DNA of 64,000 nt from an uncultured Clostridia bacterium (GTDB taxonomy: Bacteria > Bacillota > Clostridia > TANB77 > UBA1234), in NCBI GenBank assembly GCA_934149305.1, contig CAKPEF010000007.1:1-64000 (forward strand), written 5' to 3'. Below, piece by piece: positions 17,941 through 25,972 of the stretch. Position 1 is the first letter of the stretch; each line of letters begins with the position of its first letter. The notes beneath the pieces were generated by a model that was given only the letters and a program-made list of their open reading frames with translations, did no database searches and was not told the DNA's origin. Both the position numbers and the translations under genes were made by a program.

Positions 17941-18495
17941 ATGGGAAATATAAATGTTTTTTCGGGACCAATGAAATGTGGAAAAAGTCAAAGATTGATA
18001 ACAGAGGCGGCAAGACAAAAAGTTGCAGGTAAAAATGTCAAGTTTTTTAAACCTTTGATGGATGATAGATTTTCTGATACAGATGTTATGGACAGGAACG
18101 GTAACAAATTTCCTGCAATAAATATTGAAAATATCGAAGATATTGAGAAATATGATGCAGATGTTTACATGATAGATGAGTTTCAATTTCTAAATGGCGA
18201 TGTAGGAGTTATTCAAAAGCTAGCAAGTGAGGGCAAAAAATTCTTTGTGGCAGGACTTAATTTGACAGCGGAGAAAAAACCATTTGGCAAAATGGGTGAA
18301 TTGTTGTGCAACTCTGATAATGTTCAAATGCTAACTTCAATTTGTGAATGTTGTCATTCAGACAATGCCATATATAGTTTTTGCAAGACAGAAAAAAGTG
18401 AAGACATTTTAATAGGCGATAGTGAGTATATTCCTGTTTGTAGCAGTTGCTATACAAAGCTTATGAGCGAAAGAATAAATGGTGGCATAAATTAA
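17941..18495 (+). CDS. tdk: Thymidine kinase
   Basis: Phosphorylates thymidine in the salvage pathway. 184 residues. P-loop SGPMKCGKS at 7-15, DEFQF near 81, and zinc-ribbon pairs CECC (near 139) and CSSC (near 171) as in type II tetrameric enzymes. Starts at ATG 17941 after GTGAGGGA. It works alongside the ThyX-type thymidylate synthase encoded at 60417. No in-frame CGG. Confidence 0.95.
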   Translation: MGNINVFSGPMKCGKSQRLITEAARQKVAGKNVKFFKPLMDDRFSDTDVMDRNGNKFPAINIENIEDIEKYDADVYMIDEFQFLNGDVGVIQKLASEGKKFFVAGLNLTAEKKPFGKMGELLCNSDNVQMLTSICECCHSDNAIYSFCKTEKSEDILIGDSEYIPVCSSCYTKLMSERINGGIN

Positions 18496-18517
18496 CTTTT
18501 GAAAATCAATAATTCGA

Positions 18518-18545
18518 AAGTGACTTAAGTGTGCTCCATAAATGA
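18518..18545 (+). repeat. Shortened palindromic repeat
   Basis: Right half of the core (TTAAGTGTGCTCCATAAA), immediately before the SDR ribosome binding site. Confidence 0.6.
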
Positions 18546-18563
18546 GATGAGGAGGTATGTTTA

Positions 18564-19322
18564 ATGCTTGCACTAATAACAGGTGCATCTTCAGGAATTG
18601 GAAGAGACATGGCACGCATTTTGGCAAGTAAAGGGTATGATTTAGCTTTAGTTGCAAGAAATCAAGAAGGATTAGATAAAATAAAAGCTGAACTAGAAAG
18701 AGAAAAGGTTAATATAAAAATAAACACATATTCAGTAGATTTGGCTATAAAAGAAAATTTATATAAGTTATATGAAGATGTTAAAGATGTGGATATCTTA
18801 ATTAACAATGCAGGTTTTGGAACATTTGGAAGATTTACAGAAACCGATTTAGAAAAAGAAGTAAATATGATAAACACAAATGTGACAGCAGTGCATGTAT
18901 TAACAAAATTATATTTAAAAGATATGATTGCCAAGAATGCAGGACACATATTAAACGTAGCCTCGATTGCTGGTTTTATGCCAGGGCCACTTATGGCAAC
19001 ATACTACGCAACCAAAAACTATGTTGTGTCACTTTCAAGAGCCATAAATAGAGAATTAAAAAAAGAAAAATCAAATGTAAAAATAAGCATACTTTGCCCA
19101 GGTCCAGTAGATACAAATTTTAATAATGTTGCAGGAGTTAAATTTAATTTGCGTGGTAAGTCGAGTGAGTATGTGGCAAATTATGCAATTGAAAATATGC
19201 TAAAAGGCAAACTTATAATACTTCCTGGAATTACAATAAAACTTGCAAAAGCTTTTTCTGAAATTTGCCCAGATGCAATAAAAGAAAAAATAGCATATCA
19301 TATGCAAAAAAAGAAAATGTAA
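18564..19322 (+). CDS. Short-chain dehydrogenase/reductase
   Basis: A classical SDR of 252 residues. Cofactor motif TGASSGIGRDMA at 6-17, NNAG near 85, catalytic Ser in NVASIAGF near 136 and YxxxK as YYATKNY near 150. The C-terminus carries an extra basic tail. The family oxidises or reduces alcohols or ketones with NAD(P)H; the substrate cannot be inferred. A shortened family II repeat (CTTAAGTGTGCTCC) ends about 25 bases before the start. Followed at 11 bases by a small membrane gene, probably cotranscribed. Confidence 0.9.
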   Translation: MLALITGASSGIGRDMARILASKGYDLALVARNQEGLDKIKAELEREKVNIKINTYSVDLAIKENLYKLYEDVKDVDILINNAGFGTFGRFTETDLEKEVNMINTNVTAVHVLTKLYLKDMIAKNAGHILNVASIAGFMPGPLMATYYATKNYVVSLSRAINRELKKEKSNVKISILCPGPVDTNFNNVAGVKFNLRGKSSEYVANYAIENMLKGKLIILPGITIKLAKAFSEICPDAIKEKIAYHMQKKKM

Positions 19323-19333
19323 GGAGGAAATCT

Positions 19334-19624
19334 ATGGAGAATGAAAAAATAAAATCAGGAATAGGAGTAAAAATTATATTTACAATATTAGTAGCATTCA
19401 TATCGTTTTTTTATTTAGCATACGTAATGCTTCTTGGTTCAACAAGTGATACTAGTGTATTTTTAACAATACTTGCACTTCCTATAGTTCCTACACTTAT
19501 AATACCGATATGGATGAAAAATAAAAGAAAAATATTTTTTGCAATATGGGGAATATATTTGCTAGTAACACTAATTTCATTTTATATAAATTTTGAGATG
19601 ATTGTTCAAAACGTATCAATATAG
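19334..19624 (+). CDS. Small membrane protein, 96 aa
   Basis: Three hydrophobic segments (about 14-33, 43-60 and 67-85) and a basic loop KNKRK. AAGGAGG precedes the ATG. It follows the SDR gene by 11 bases, so it is probably in the same transcript. Family not recognised. Confidence 0.6.
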   Translation: MENEKIKSGIGVKIIFTILVAFISFFYLAYVMLLGSTSDTSVFLTILALPIVPTLIIPIWMKNKRKIFFAIWGIYLLVTLISFYINFEMIVQNVSI

Positions 19625-19630
19625 GCGGCC

Positions 19631-20000
19631 TAAACTAATTTATGAAAAAAATATAAAACATTCGCAAAAATTGTAGCGGAGCACAGTGTGCTCCATAAAA
19701 AACAATTGATGACAGTACACTAAAATAAAGTCGAAAAATATTATAATTAGTAAACACAGCCATAGGTAGTCTAAGATAATTTATGAAAAAATATAAAACA
19801 TCCGCAAAAATTGTAGCGGAGCACAGTGTGCTCCATAAAAAACAATTGATGACAGTACACTAAAATAAAGTCGAAAAATATTATAATTAGTAAACACAGC
19901 CATAGGTAGTCTAAGATAATTTATGAAAAAATATAAAACATTCGCAAAAATTGTAGCGGAGCACAGTGTGCTCCATAAAATTAGTAAACACAATCATAAA
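19631..20000 (+). repeat. Three tandem 140-bp family II repeats
   Basis: Units starting near 19631, 19771 and 19911 are almost identical. Each carries TATAAAACATTCGCAAAAAT or a one-base variant, then the palindrome core (cores at 19674, 19814 and 19954). The third unit lacks the internal ~70 bp and ends TTAGTAAACACAATC just before the NUDIX ribosome binding site. No gene in this interval. Confidence 0.9.
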
Positions 20001-20013
20001 AGGGGAGAAAAAA

Positions 20014-20586
20014 ATGTATTTTAAAGAACAAATAGAAAAATATATTCCATATAATGAACAAGAAGAAAGAGACAAAGAATCAATGCTTAAATTTATCGAA
20101 ACATTTGATAACTCATTAACTAGAGAAAATGTATTCGGACACTTCACAGCTTCAGCATGGGTAGTAAACAAAGAAAGAACAAAGGTGTTAATGATTTATC
20201 ATAACATATATAAATCATGGGCTTGGACTGGTGGACATGCTGATGGTGAAACAGACTTATTGCAAACAGCAATAAGAGAAGTAAAAGAAGAGACTGGAGT
20301 TAAAAATGTAAAACCAGTTACAGAAGATATATTTTCACTTGAAGTATTAACAGTAGATGGTCATATAAAAAGAGGTAAATATGTTTCATCACACTTACAT
20401 TTAAACCTTACATACTTGCTAGAAGTAGATGAGACCGAAGTGCTAAAAATAAAAGAAGACGAAAACAGTGGAGTTAAATGGGTAAAATTTGAAGATGTAC
20501 CAAATATGTCAGAAGAAAAATGGATGGTTGAAAATGTGTATAATAAAATAATAGAAAAAGTAAGGGAGAAGAAGCAGAATGCCTAG
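20014..20586 (+). CDS. NUDIX hydrolase
   Basis: 190 residues with a canonical NUDIX box, GGHADGETDLLQTAIREV through KEETGV (about 77-99, pattern GX5EX7REUXEEXGU). It hydrolyses a nucleoside diphosphate linked to another moiety; the substrate is unknown. Start ATG 20014 after GGGGAG; an in-frame ATG at 19966 lies inside the repeat. Its stop overlaps the start of the vanW gene, so it heads a vanW-dltA-dltC operon. Confidence 0.9.
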   Translation: MYFKEQIEKYIPYNEQEERDKESMLKFIETFDNSLTRENVFGHFTASAWVVNKERTKVLMIYHNIYKSWAWTGGHADGETDLLQTAIREVKEETGVKNVKPVTEDIFSLEVLTVDGHIKRGKYVSSHLHLNLTYLLEVDETEVLKIKEDENSGVKWVKFEDVPNMSEEKWMVENVYNKIIEKVREKKQNA

Positions 20587-21445
20587 AAAATTATTTTGTG
20601 ATATAAGTCCGACTTGTTATAAAATATCAGAGAAGAAAGAGATACTTTTAAGAAATATTAAGGACTTTTTTAGTAAAGAAAAGTTTGCAAGAGATAAAAG
20701 TGAAGAAGAATTACCAAACATAGTAAAAAGTCATACATCTATTTTGATAAGAAAACTTCATGGGGTAGATATAAGGCTTCAAGAAAATAAAGTCACAAAT
20801 ATAATGATAGGATGCACAAAGTTAAATGGGTTAATAATTCATCCGGGTGAAACTTTTTCATTTTGGAAGCTTATGGGTCCATCAAAAAAGAAATATGGAT
20901 ATAAAGAGGGGTTAATCATCTCACGAAGTGGTTTAGGAAAGGGCTATGGTGGAGGTATTTGTCAATTAGCAAACATGGTGCATTACCTAGTACTAAATAG
21001 TCCATTAGAAGTTACAGAGCTACATCATCATTCAGATGCATTATTTCCTGATGAAAGAAGAAGAGTGCCTTTTGGAACAGGTACATCAGTATGGTATAAC
21101 AATGCAGACTATAGATTTAAAAATACTACGGATCAAGATGTGCAACTTTTGTTATGGGTAGAAAATGGAGAACTTTGTGGAGAACTTAGAAGCGAAAGAG
21201 CATTTCCTTGTAGATATAAACTAGTTGAAGAAAATCATCATTTTAAAAAAGAGGGAGATAAATATTACAGGATATCTGAGGTTTATAGAATAGTCACAGA
21301 TAGACTAACAAATGAGGAACTTTATAAAGAATTGATATTAAACAATCATTCAGCAGTATTGTATGATTATAGCTTGATACCAAAAGAACAAATAAGGAAT
21401 GATGATAATGATAGAGAAACTACTACAAATAGCAAAGAAGAATAA
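20579..21445 (+). CDS. VanW family protein
   Basis: 288 residues. The VanW core is clear: HPGETFSFWKLMGPSKKK, YGGGICQLANMVHYL and a following HHHSDALFPDERRR block. VanW-like proteins appear in vanB-type clusters and widely in clostridial envelopes; their biochemical role is not settled. No signal peptide. It overlaps the upstream NUDIX gene by 8 bases and the downstream dltA by 38, indicating one transcript. Context with dltA/dltC suggests an envelope-linked job, but there is no evidence of glycopeptide resistance here. Confidence 0.88.
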   Translation: MPRKLFCDISPTCYKISEKKEILLRNIKDFFSKEKFARDKSEEELPNIVKSHTSILIRKLHGVDIRLQENKVTNIMIGCTKLNGLIIHPGETFSFWKLMGPSKKKYGYKEGLIISRSGLGKGYGGGICQLANMVHYLVLNSPLEVTELHHHSDALFPDERRRVPFGTGTSVWYNNADYRFKNTTDQDVQLLLWVENGELCGELRSERAFPCRYKLVEENHHFKKEGDKYYRISEVYRIVTDRLTNEELYKELILNNHSAVLYDYSLIPKEQIRNDDNDRETTTNSKEE

Positions 21446-22821
21446 AGAAAAAATAGTATACAAAATAGAAAATGATGAGATAACATATGGTGAATTATTA
21501 AAAAGAGCTGAAGAATTGGCAAAATCACTAGAAAATCAAGGAATATCGCCAGTTATAATATATGGGCACAAACAAATAAATATGCTTGTTTCAATAGTAG
21601 CATGTTTAATTGCAAAAAGAGCATATGTGCCAGTAGACACATATATGCCAAAAGAAAGAATTGGCGAGATTATAAAATTATCAAATGCAAATTTAATAAT
21701 AAAAAATGAAGAAATAGAAATAAACACTATTGAATGTTTAAGTATTGAAGAAATCAACCAAAAGTATAATAGTATCACAAAGAAAAACGAAAATAAAAAT
21801 GAGATAGCATACATAATTTTTACATCTGGTAGCACTGGTGCACCAAAGGGTGTGCCGATATCATATTCGAATTTGGAAAATTTCATAAGATGGATAAGTA
21901 ATTTAGATGGCTTAAAAGAAAATGAAAATATAACAGTATTAAATCAAGCCAATTTTAGTTTTGATTTAAGTGTAGCAGATATATACTATACTTTATTTAA
22001 TGGTCACACTTTAGTGGGATTAGAAAATACAGATAATTATGAAAAAATACTAGAAATAATAAAATGCGAAAACATAAACTTAATGGTAGTAACGCCAACA
22101 TTTATAAAACTTTTATTATTAGATAATAGTTTCAATTCTAAAAATTTACCTAGTCTAAAATGTATATATTTCTGTGGTGAAACTCTAGAAGTACAAACTG
22201 TGAAGAAAATAAGAGAAAGATTTGAAAAAATAAAAATTATAAATGCTTATGGACCAACAGAAGCAACATCTGCAGTAAGTGCAGTTGTAGTAGATGATAA
22301 AATGCTAGAAAAAGAATATTTGCCTGTACGGAATATTAAGTACAGCAGCTACAAAGATAGAAATAGAAGATAACGAAATCATATTAAAGGGTGCAAGTGT
22401 ATTTGGCGGTTATTTAGGAGCGATTGAAGGTGGATATTATAAAGAAGATGGTGTAAATTGCTACAAAACAGGAGACTTAGGATATATCGAAAATGATTTG
22501 CTATATTGCAAAGGAAGAAAAGACAATCAGATAAAATATAAAGGATATAGAATTGAGCTTGGAGATATAGAAAATAATTTATTAAAAATAGATGGCGTAA
22601 AAGAAGCAGTTGTAGTAGCAAAATTAAAAGAAGACAAAATAACAGTAAAACTTATAAAAGCATATATTGTAGTAGATAAAAATATTGATATACCATATGT
22701 AAAACAAAAATTAAAAGAAGTGTTGCCAGAGTACATGATGCCTAAAACAATAGAAATACTAGAGAAAATCCCAGTAAATAATAATGGAAAATACGATAGA
22801 AAGAAGTTAAAAGAATTATGA
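21408..22821 (+). CDS. dltA: D-alanine--carrier protein ligase DltA, CGG shift
   Basis: An adenylating enzyme that loads D-alanine on DltC for teichoic acid modification. Motifs: YIIFTSGSTGAPKG near residue 128, NAYGPTEATSA near 277, YKTGDLGY and GRKDNQIKYKGYRIELGDIE in the C-terminal part, and a final GKYDRKKLKEL lysine. The zero frame meets CGG at codon 308 (22329-22331) and would stop 14 codons later. Reading GGA restores the motif L-P-V-G, conserved in DltA, and gives 470 residues. Start ATG 21408 (AAGGA, 9-base spacer). The stop overlaps dltC as ATGA. Confidence 0.9.
22329..22332 (+). other. CGG +1 frameshift site 5 (dltA)
   Basis: GTA CGG A. The shifted codon GGA gives the conserved glycine of the LPVG motif. 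Confidence 0.85.
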
Positions 22822-23045
22822 TAGATATAGAAAAAATATTATACGAAATATGTGAAGATGAAAATGTATATAACCCAGAATTTGATTTGATAGAAAATGG
22901 ATTGTTAGATTCATTTGCCATGATAGAACTATTCACAACATTAGAAGATTATGGCATAGAAATTCAGCCAACAAGGATAGACAGAAATAGATTAAGAACG
23001 ACAAAAAGTATAAAAGAACTTGTAGAAGAATATTTAAAAAAATAA
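22818..23045 (+). CDS. dltC: D-alanyl carrier protein DltC
   Basis: A 75-residue acyl-carrier-type protein. The phosphopantetheine site is LLDSFAMIELF (Ser near 33), and the IQPTRIDRNRLRTTKSI segment resembles DltC. It carries D-alanine from DltA to the membrane acyltransferase. Overlaps the dltA stop by four bases. DltB and DltD are absent from this operon and window. Confidence 0.9.
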   Translation: MIDIEKILYEICEDENVYNPEFDLIENGLLDSFAMIELFTTLEDYGIEIQPTRIDRNRLRTTKSIKELVEEYLKK

Positions 23046-23088
23046 AAATTATATGATATAATCTTTATGAAAAAGAGGAGGATAAAAT

Positions 23089-23349
23089 ATGGAACTAATT
23101 TCAATGGTAAGTTTTTTAATAGCACTTTTTGTAATAGTATTATTCTTTAAGCTATTACATAAAAGCACAAAAGTAATAGTTGGATTTTTAATCAATGCGC
23201 TAGTAGGTGCAGTCATCTTGTGGGTACTTAATATATTTGGACTAGGAATTGCAATAACATGGTTATCAGCTGCAATTGTTGGAATATTTGGTATTCCAGG
23301 AGTAATACTACTTTTAGTGTTGAAATTTGTATTTAAGATAGTATTATAA
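23089..23349 (+). CDS. BofA-like pro-sigma-K processing inhibitor
   Basis: An 86-residue membrane protein with two or three hydrophobic segments and the BofA-like ending FGIPGVILLLVLKFVF. BofA restrains the SpoIVFB protease until SpoIVB cleaves its complex, so this gene and spoIVB would be functional partners. AGAGGAGG precedes the ATG, and a TATAAT (23057-23062) lies 26 bases upstream. Confidence 0.75.
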   Translation: MELISMVSFLIALFVIVLFFKLLHKSTKVIVGFLINALVGAVILWVLNIFGLGIAITWLSAAIVGIFGIPGVILLLVLKFVFKIVL

Positions 23350-23383
23350 TGATGTATTTACTTTATAAAATATGCTACCAAGA

Positions 23384-23460
23384 AAATAGCTTAAGCTTAA
23401 GTGTACTCCATAAAAAACATTACTAGTTAATGCTTATTTACCTTAAGGCTGAACAGTAAA
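23384..23460 (+). mobile_element. Partial MITE (right half), copy C1
   Basis: A right half beginning TAGCTTAAGCTTAAGTG and ending AAGGCTGAACAGTAAA, directly before a full copy. The core left arm is the CTTAAGCTTAAG variant. Confidence 0.65.
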
Positions 23461-23466
23461 CATATC

Positions 23467-23598
23467 TTTACTATTCAGTCTTCAAAATAAAAGTATATAT
23501 CAAATCTAAATGTGTGCTATAAAAAAGTAGCGGAGCACAGTGTGCTCCATAAAAACATTACTAGTTAATGCTTATTTCCCTTAAGGCTGAACAGTAAC
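23467..23598 (+). mobile_element. MITE-like element, copy C2 (132 bp)
   Basis: Ends TTTACTATTCAGTCTT and AAGGCTGAACAGTAAC, core palindrome at 23529-23549. Flanking octamers AACATATC and ACCATATC match at 7 of 8 positions. Confidence 0.8.
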
Positions 23599-23638
23599 AC
23601 CATATCTGCAATAAGTTGCACTTTTTAAGCATATTTTA

Positions 23639-23667
23639 TTGACTTATCCCATAAAATGTATTAAAAT
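23639..23667 (+). promoter_or_regulatory. Antitoxin RNA promoter
   Basis: TTGACT (23639-23644), 17-bp spacer, TAAAAT (23662-23667). It reads toward the antisense terminator at 23757 and has no open reading frame behind it. Confidence 0.6.
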
Positions 23668-23673
23668 AAAAAA

Positions 23674-23757
23674 AGATAAAGGAAGTCCGCATAAGCGGCT
23701 GACCTTTGTGATGTTAAATAATCACTTGTGATTCAGAAACAGAGTGATTATTTTTTT
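23674..23757 (+). ncRNA. Putative antisense antitoxin RNA
   Basis: A short transcript predicted from the promoter at 23639. It is antisense to the 3' end of the toxin transcript and ends in a strong terminator (AATAATCACT / AGTGATTATT with seven T). The GCCGC/GCGG hairpin at 23693-23709, read on the opposite strand with a T tract, would terminate the toxin mRNA, so the two RNAs overlap tail to tail. This is the arrangement of type I systems such as txpA/RatA. Confidence 0.55.
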
Positions 23758-23837
23758 GTCTTAAAAAGTGACTTTTTCAAGACAATTGCTAACAGTATTA
23801 TAAACAATACATCAAGTATGTAATCGTTTTGCACCAT
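23748..23837 (-). CDS. Type I toxin-like hydrophobic peptide, 29 aa
   Basis: MVQNDYILDVLFIILLAIVL plus a basic tail (KKSLFKTKK): one membrane span with a charged C-terminus, typical of holin-like or type I toxin peptides. The ATG at 23835-23837 follows AAAGGAG; an upstream in-frame ATG (23856-23858) overlaps this site. CTCCTT just 5' of AAGGAG can form a hairpin hiding the ribosome binding site, a usual control in such toxins. Promoter, antisense RNA and terminators are described separately. No in-frame CGG. Confidence 0.6.
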   Translation of the reverse strand: MVQNDYILDVLFIILLAIVLKKSLFKTKK

Positions 23838-23923
23838 ATGCAACCATCTCCTTTCCATAAGGAGGATTTCCAAATGAGTAAAAAAGATGGTCAACCGCTC
23901 TGCTTATTCCTTTATCTTTGAAA

Positions 23924-23952
23924 AGGATACCACAAAATCATTGTATTTTCAA
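23924..23952 (-). promoter_or_regulatory. Toxin promoter
   Basis: On the minus strand: TTGAAA (plus 23947-23952), 17-bp spacer, TATCCT (plus 23924-23929), giving a ~80-base leader before the toxin start. Confidence 0.55.
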
Positions 23953-24097
23953 GCGAACATTTTATATTTCTAATAATTGTGAAATGTAAAAAATGGTCGA
24001 TGCTATATACTTGACTTTAAAAAATTATGCATATATAATTTGGGTGTAATTCATATATTTCTAAATAGTTTATCAATATAATTAAGGAGGAACTATT

Positions 24098-24619
24098 ATG
24101 CTGATACGGGCATTATGGCTTGGACTATTGCTTTATTTTGTAGTTGCACTTTTCATCTATCTACGGTGTGCAAAACGTGCAATTATCACCGAATATAGCA
24201 AGGCGATGTTTTTTATCTTAGCACCAGTGGTGATATTTAAAGAAGCTTCATCGGTAACATTCTGTATCACTTCAATAATTCTTTATATTGCAAATGACAT
24301 ATGTAATGGAAACATAATCGTGCAAACTTTATTTGTCTATAGCCTTATATGCATGTTCGGTTGTTTGTTTTTTATATGTGAAAACATCATGAAAACCGTG
24401 TATGCAGCACCAATTGGTATAAGCCTTGCATTTTTATATGTTGCTTTGCCAAGTGGAATAATGGAAATAACGATAATAACAATTTGTTTGTTAGCCTTAG
24501 TAATATCAGTAGTTCCTCTGATTGGCTCATTTCACTATTTTAGTAGAGAGGAAATACTGCAAGCTGTTTCACCGATATTTCCGATACTATTTATTGTGGC
24601 AACAATAGTGCTACGATAA
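24098..24619 (+). CDS. Polytopic membrane protein of foreign codon use
   Basis: 173 residues with five or six hydrophobic segments and short basic loops (RCAKRAIITEY). Family not recognised. AAGGAGG precedes the ATG at 24098. Codon use departs from the neighbours (CGT, ATC, GCG), and it carries two in-frame CGG codons (24107 and 24164) with no compensating frame change; a +1 shift at the first would hit TAG within about a dozen codons. Together with the adjacent toxin-antitoxin locus and MITEs this suggests a recently acquired segment. Whether it is translated in this host is doubtful if CGG is not a sense codon. Confidence 0.6.
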   Translation: MLIRALWLGLLLYFVVALFIYLRCAKRAIITEYSKAMFFILAPVVIFKEASSVTFCITSIILYIANDICNGNIIVQTLFVYSLICMFGCLFFICENIMKTVYAAPIGISLAFLYVALPSGIMEITIITICLLALVISVVPLIGSFHYFSREEILQAVSPIFPILFIVATIVLR

Positions 24620-24658
24620 CGAGCGTGCAAAATAATTTGAAGCGTTTTATTAACAAAT

Positions 24659-24694
24659 AAAAATTTCATAAGATTAAATTCTTATGAAATTTTT
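24659..24694 (+). terminator. Terminator after 24098 gene
   Basis: AAAATTTCATAAG / CTTATGAAATTTT stem. A MITE is inserted directly after its T tract. Confidence 0.8.
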
Positions 24695-24829
24695 GTTACT
24701 ATTCAATCTTCAAAATAAAAAGTATATATCAAATGTGGATGTGTGCTATAAAAATGTAGAGGAGCTTAGGTGTGCTCCATAAAAATACTACTATTTAGCA
24801 GTTGTTATAAATTAAGTCTGAATAGTAAC
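24695..24829 (+). mobile_element. MITE-like element, copy D (135 bp)
   Basis: GTTACTATTCAATCTT to AAGTCTGAATAGTAAC, with perfect 8-bp target duplication AAATTTTT at 24687-24694 and 24830-24837. The core is a variant (GGAGCTTAGGTGTGCTCC). Confidence 0.88.
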
Positions 24830-24837
24830 AAATTTTT

Positions 24838-25318
24838 TGCATTAAAATATTGCATAGAAAAATCGTTAATGGTAAAATAATTATGGCAAAAGAAATTTTG
24901 CTAAATTATAAATGCAAAAACGAGTAAAATAATTTTTAGTTCGAGACATGCTAAATAAATTAACAAAGCAGGATAGTTATTTAAAAGCATTTGTAAAATT
25001 TGAAAAGGTCAAAAAATTAAAATGCAATTAAAAGATTGTTATTATCGGTAGGCTCTTGTAATGGCAAAAGCTAAAAACAAGTAGCGTGCATGATAGATAA
25101 CGACGCGGGTTAAAAAAATAACCAATTAAGAACATTCTAAATAAAATAAAACCTAAAAAACCAAATTTAGCAAATATGATTAAATACGCAAATAAGATAT
25201 AAAATAATATCTTGTTGTAATAAAAGTTCTAGCGCAGAGGTAAGTCCGAAGTGGCATAGAACTAAAAACACAAAAAACAAGGCCACCTTAAAATAAAGGT
25301 GGCTAAATGCATTTTTAT
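24838..25318. other. Gene-free interval with possible folded RNA
   Basis: No open reading frame with a ribosome binding site. AGTTCTA ... TAGAACT at 25229-25266 could form a stem enclosing a G-rich loop, and GCCACCTT / AAGGTGGC (25282-25303) is a good hairpin without a T run. The interval lies between two MITE copies. I cannot assign a known RNA family. Confidence 0.3.
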
Positions 25319-25451
25319 GTTACTATTCAGTCTTCAAAATAAAAAGTATATATCAAATGTAAATGTGTGCTATAAAAATGTAGCGGAGCACAGTGTGCTC
25401 CATAAAAACATCATAATTCAGCTTTGTTATAAATTAAGTCTAAATAGTAAT
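25319..25451 (+). mobile_element. MITE-like element, copy E
   Basis: GTTACTATTCAGTCTT to AAGTCTAAATAGTAAT, core at 25381-25401. Flanks ATTTTTAT and TTTTTTAT match 7 of 8. Confidence 0.82.
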
Positions 25452-25455
25452 TTTT

Positions 25456-25761
25456 TTATCTCTTTTTTCTAAACATAAGTCCAAGTAAATTTCCAAGTAA
25501 AGATGTAATAAAGAATACTACAACATAAACTATGCCTAAAACCCCTGAAGCTATGCTTGTAATAAATAATGATGGAATAAATAGCACAGCACAAATAAAA
25601 GATAGCAAAAAGCTAAAACCGTTAAAAATTCCATAAAACATAGAGATAAGTAATACGGCAACTGGTAAAACGCCAAGTGAAAGAAATGAAATTTTTATAA
25701 ACAATGGCAAACCATAAAAAATAATCAAAAACATAATTAAAAATGGCAATAATTTTTTCAT
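25456..25761 (-). CDS. Small polytopic membrane protein, 101 aa
   Basis: Three to four hydrophobic segments with a basic C-terminal RKKR. GGAGGATTTTATT precedes the minus-strand ATG. Family not recognised. Divergent from dnaE; a MITE ends five bases beyond its stop codon. Confidence 0.6.
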   Translation of the reverse strand: MKKLLPFLIMFLIIFYGLPLFIKISFLSLGVLPVAVLLISMFYGIFNGFSFLLSFICAVLFIPSLFITSIASGVLGIVYVVVFFITSLLGNLLGLMFRKKR

Positions 25762-25972
25762 AATAAAATCCTCCTTAAATTTCTTAATATAGCTTATTCT
25801 AAGCTCTAATGTTAATTTTATGATAGTTAATTTAGACTAATAAAAAATTAACAAGACAAGTATATCATTTTATAATCTAATAATCAAATATTTCTAAACA
25901 TAGGTCAGAAAGCCTATAATTTCCCATTGTGCATTATTTTGTTTTAGTATATAATCCCTATAAGGTGATTTT

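Noticed and set aside
19631..20000. A CRISPR array
   Set aside because: The 140-bp units are repeated in full, with no short repeat plus unique spacers, and there are no cas genes.
23874..23921. A 15-residue plus-strand frame with AAGGAGG before it
   Set aside because: It lies within the toxin leader region on the opposite strand. The AAGGAGG is the complement of the toxin's anti-ribosome-binding-site arm, and the peptide has no recognisable feature.
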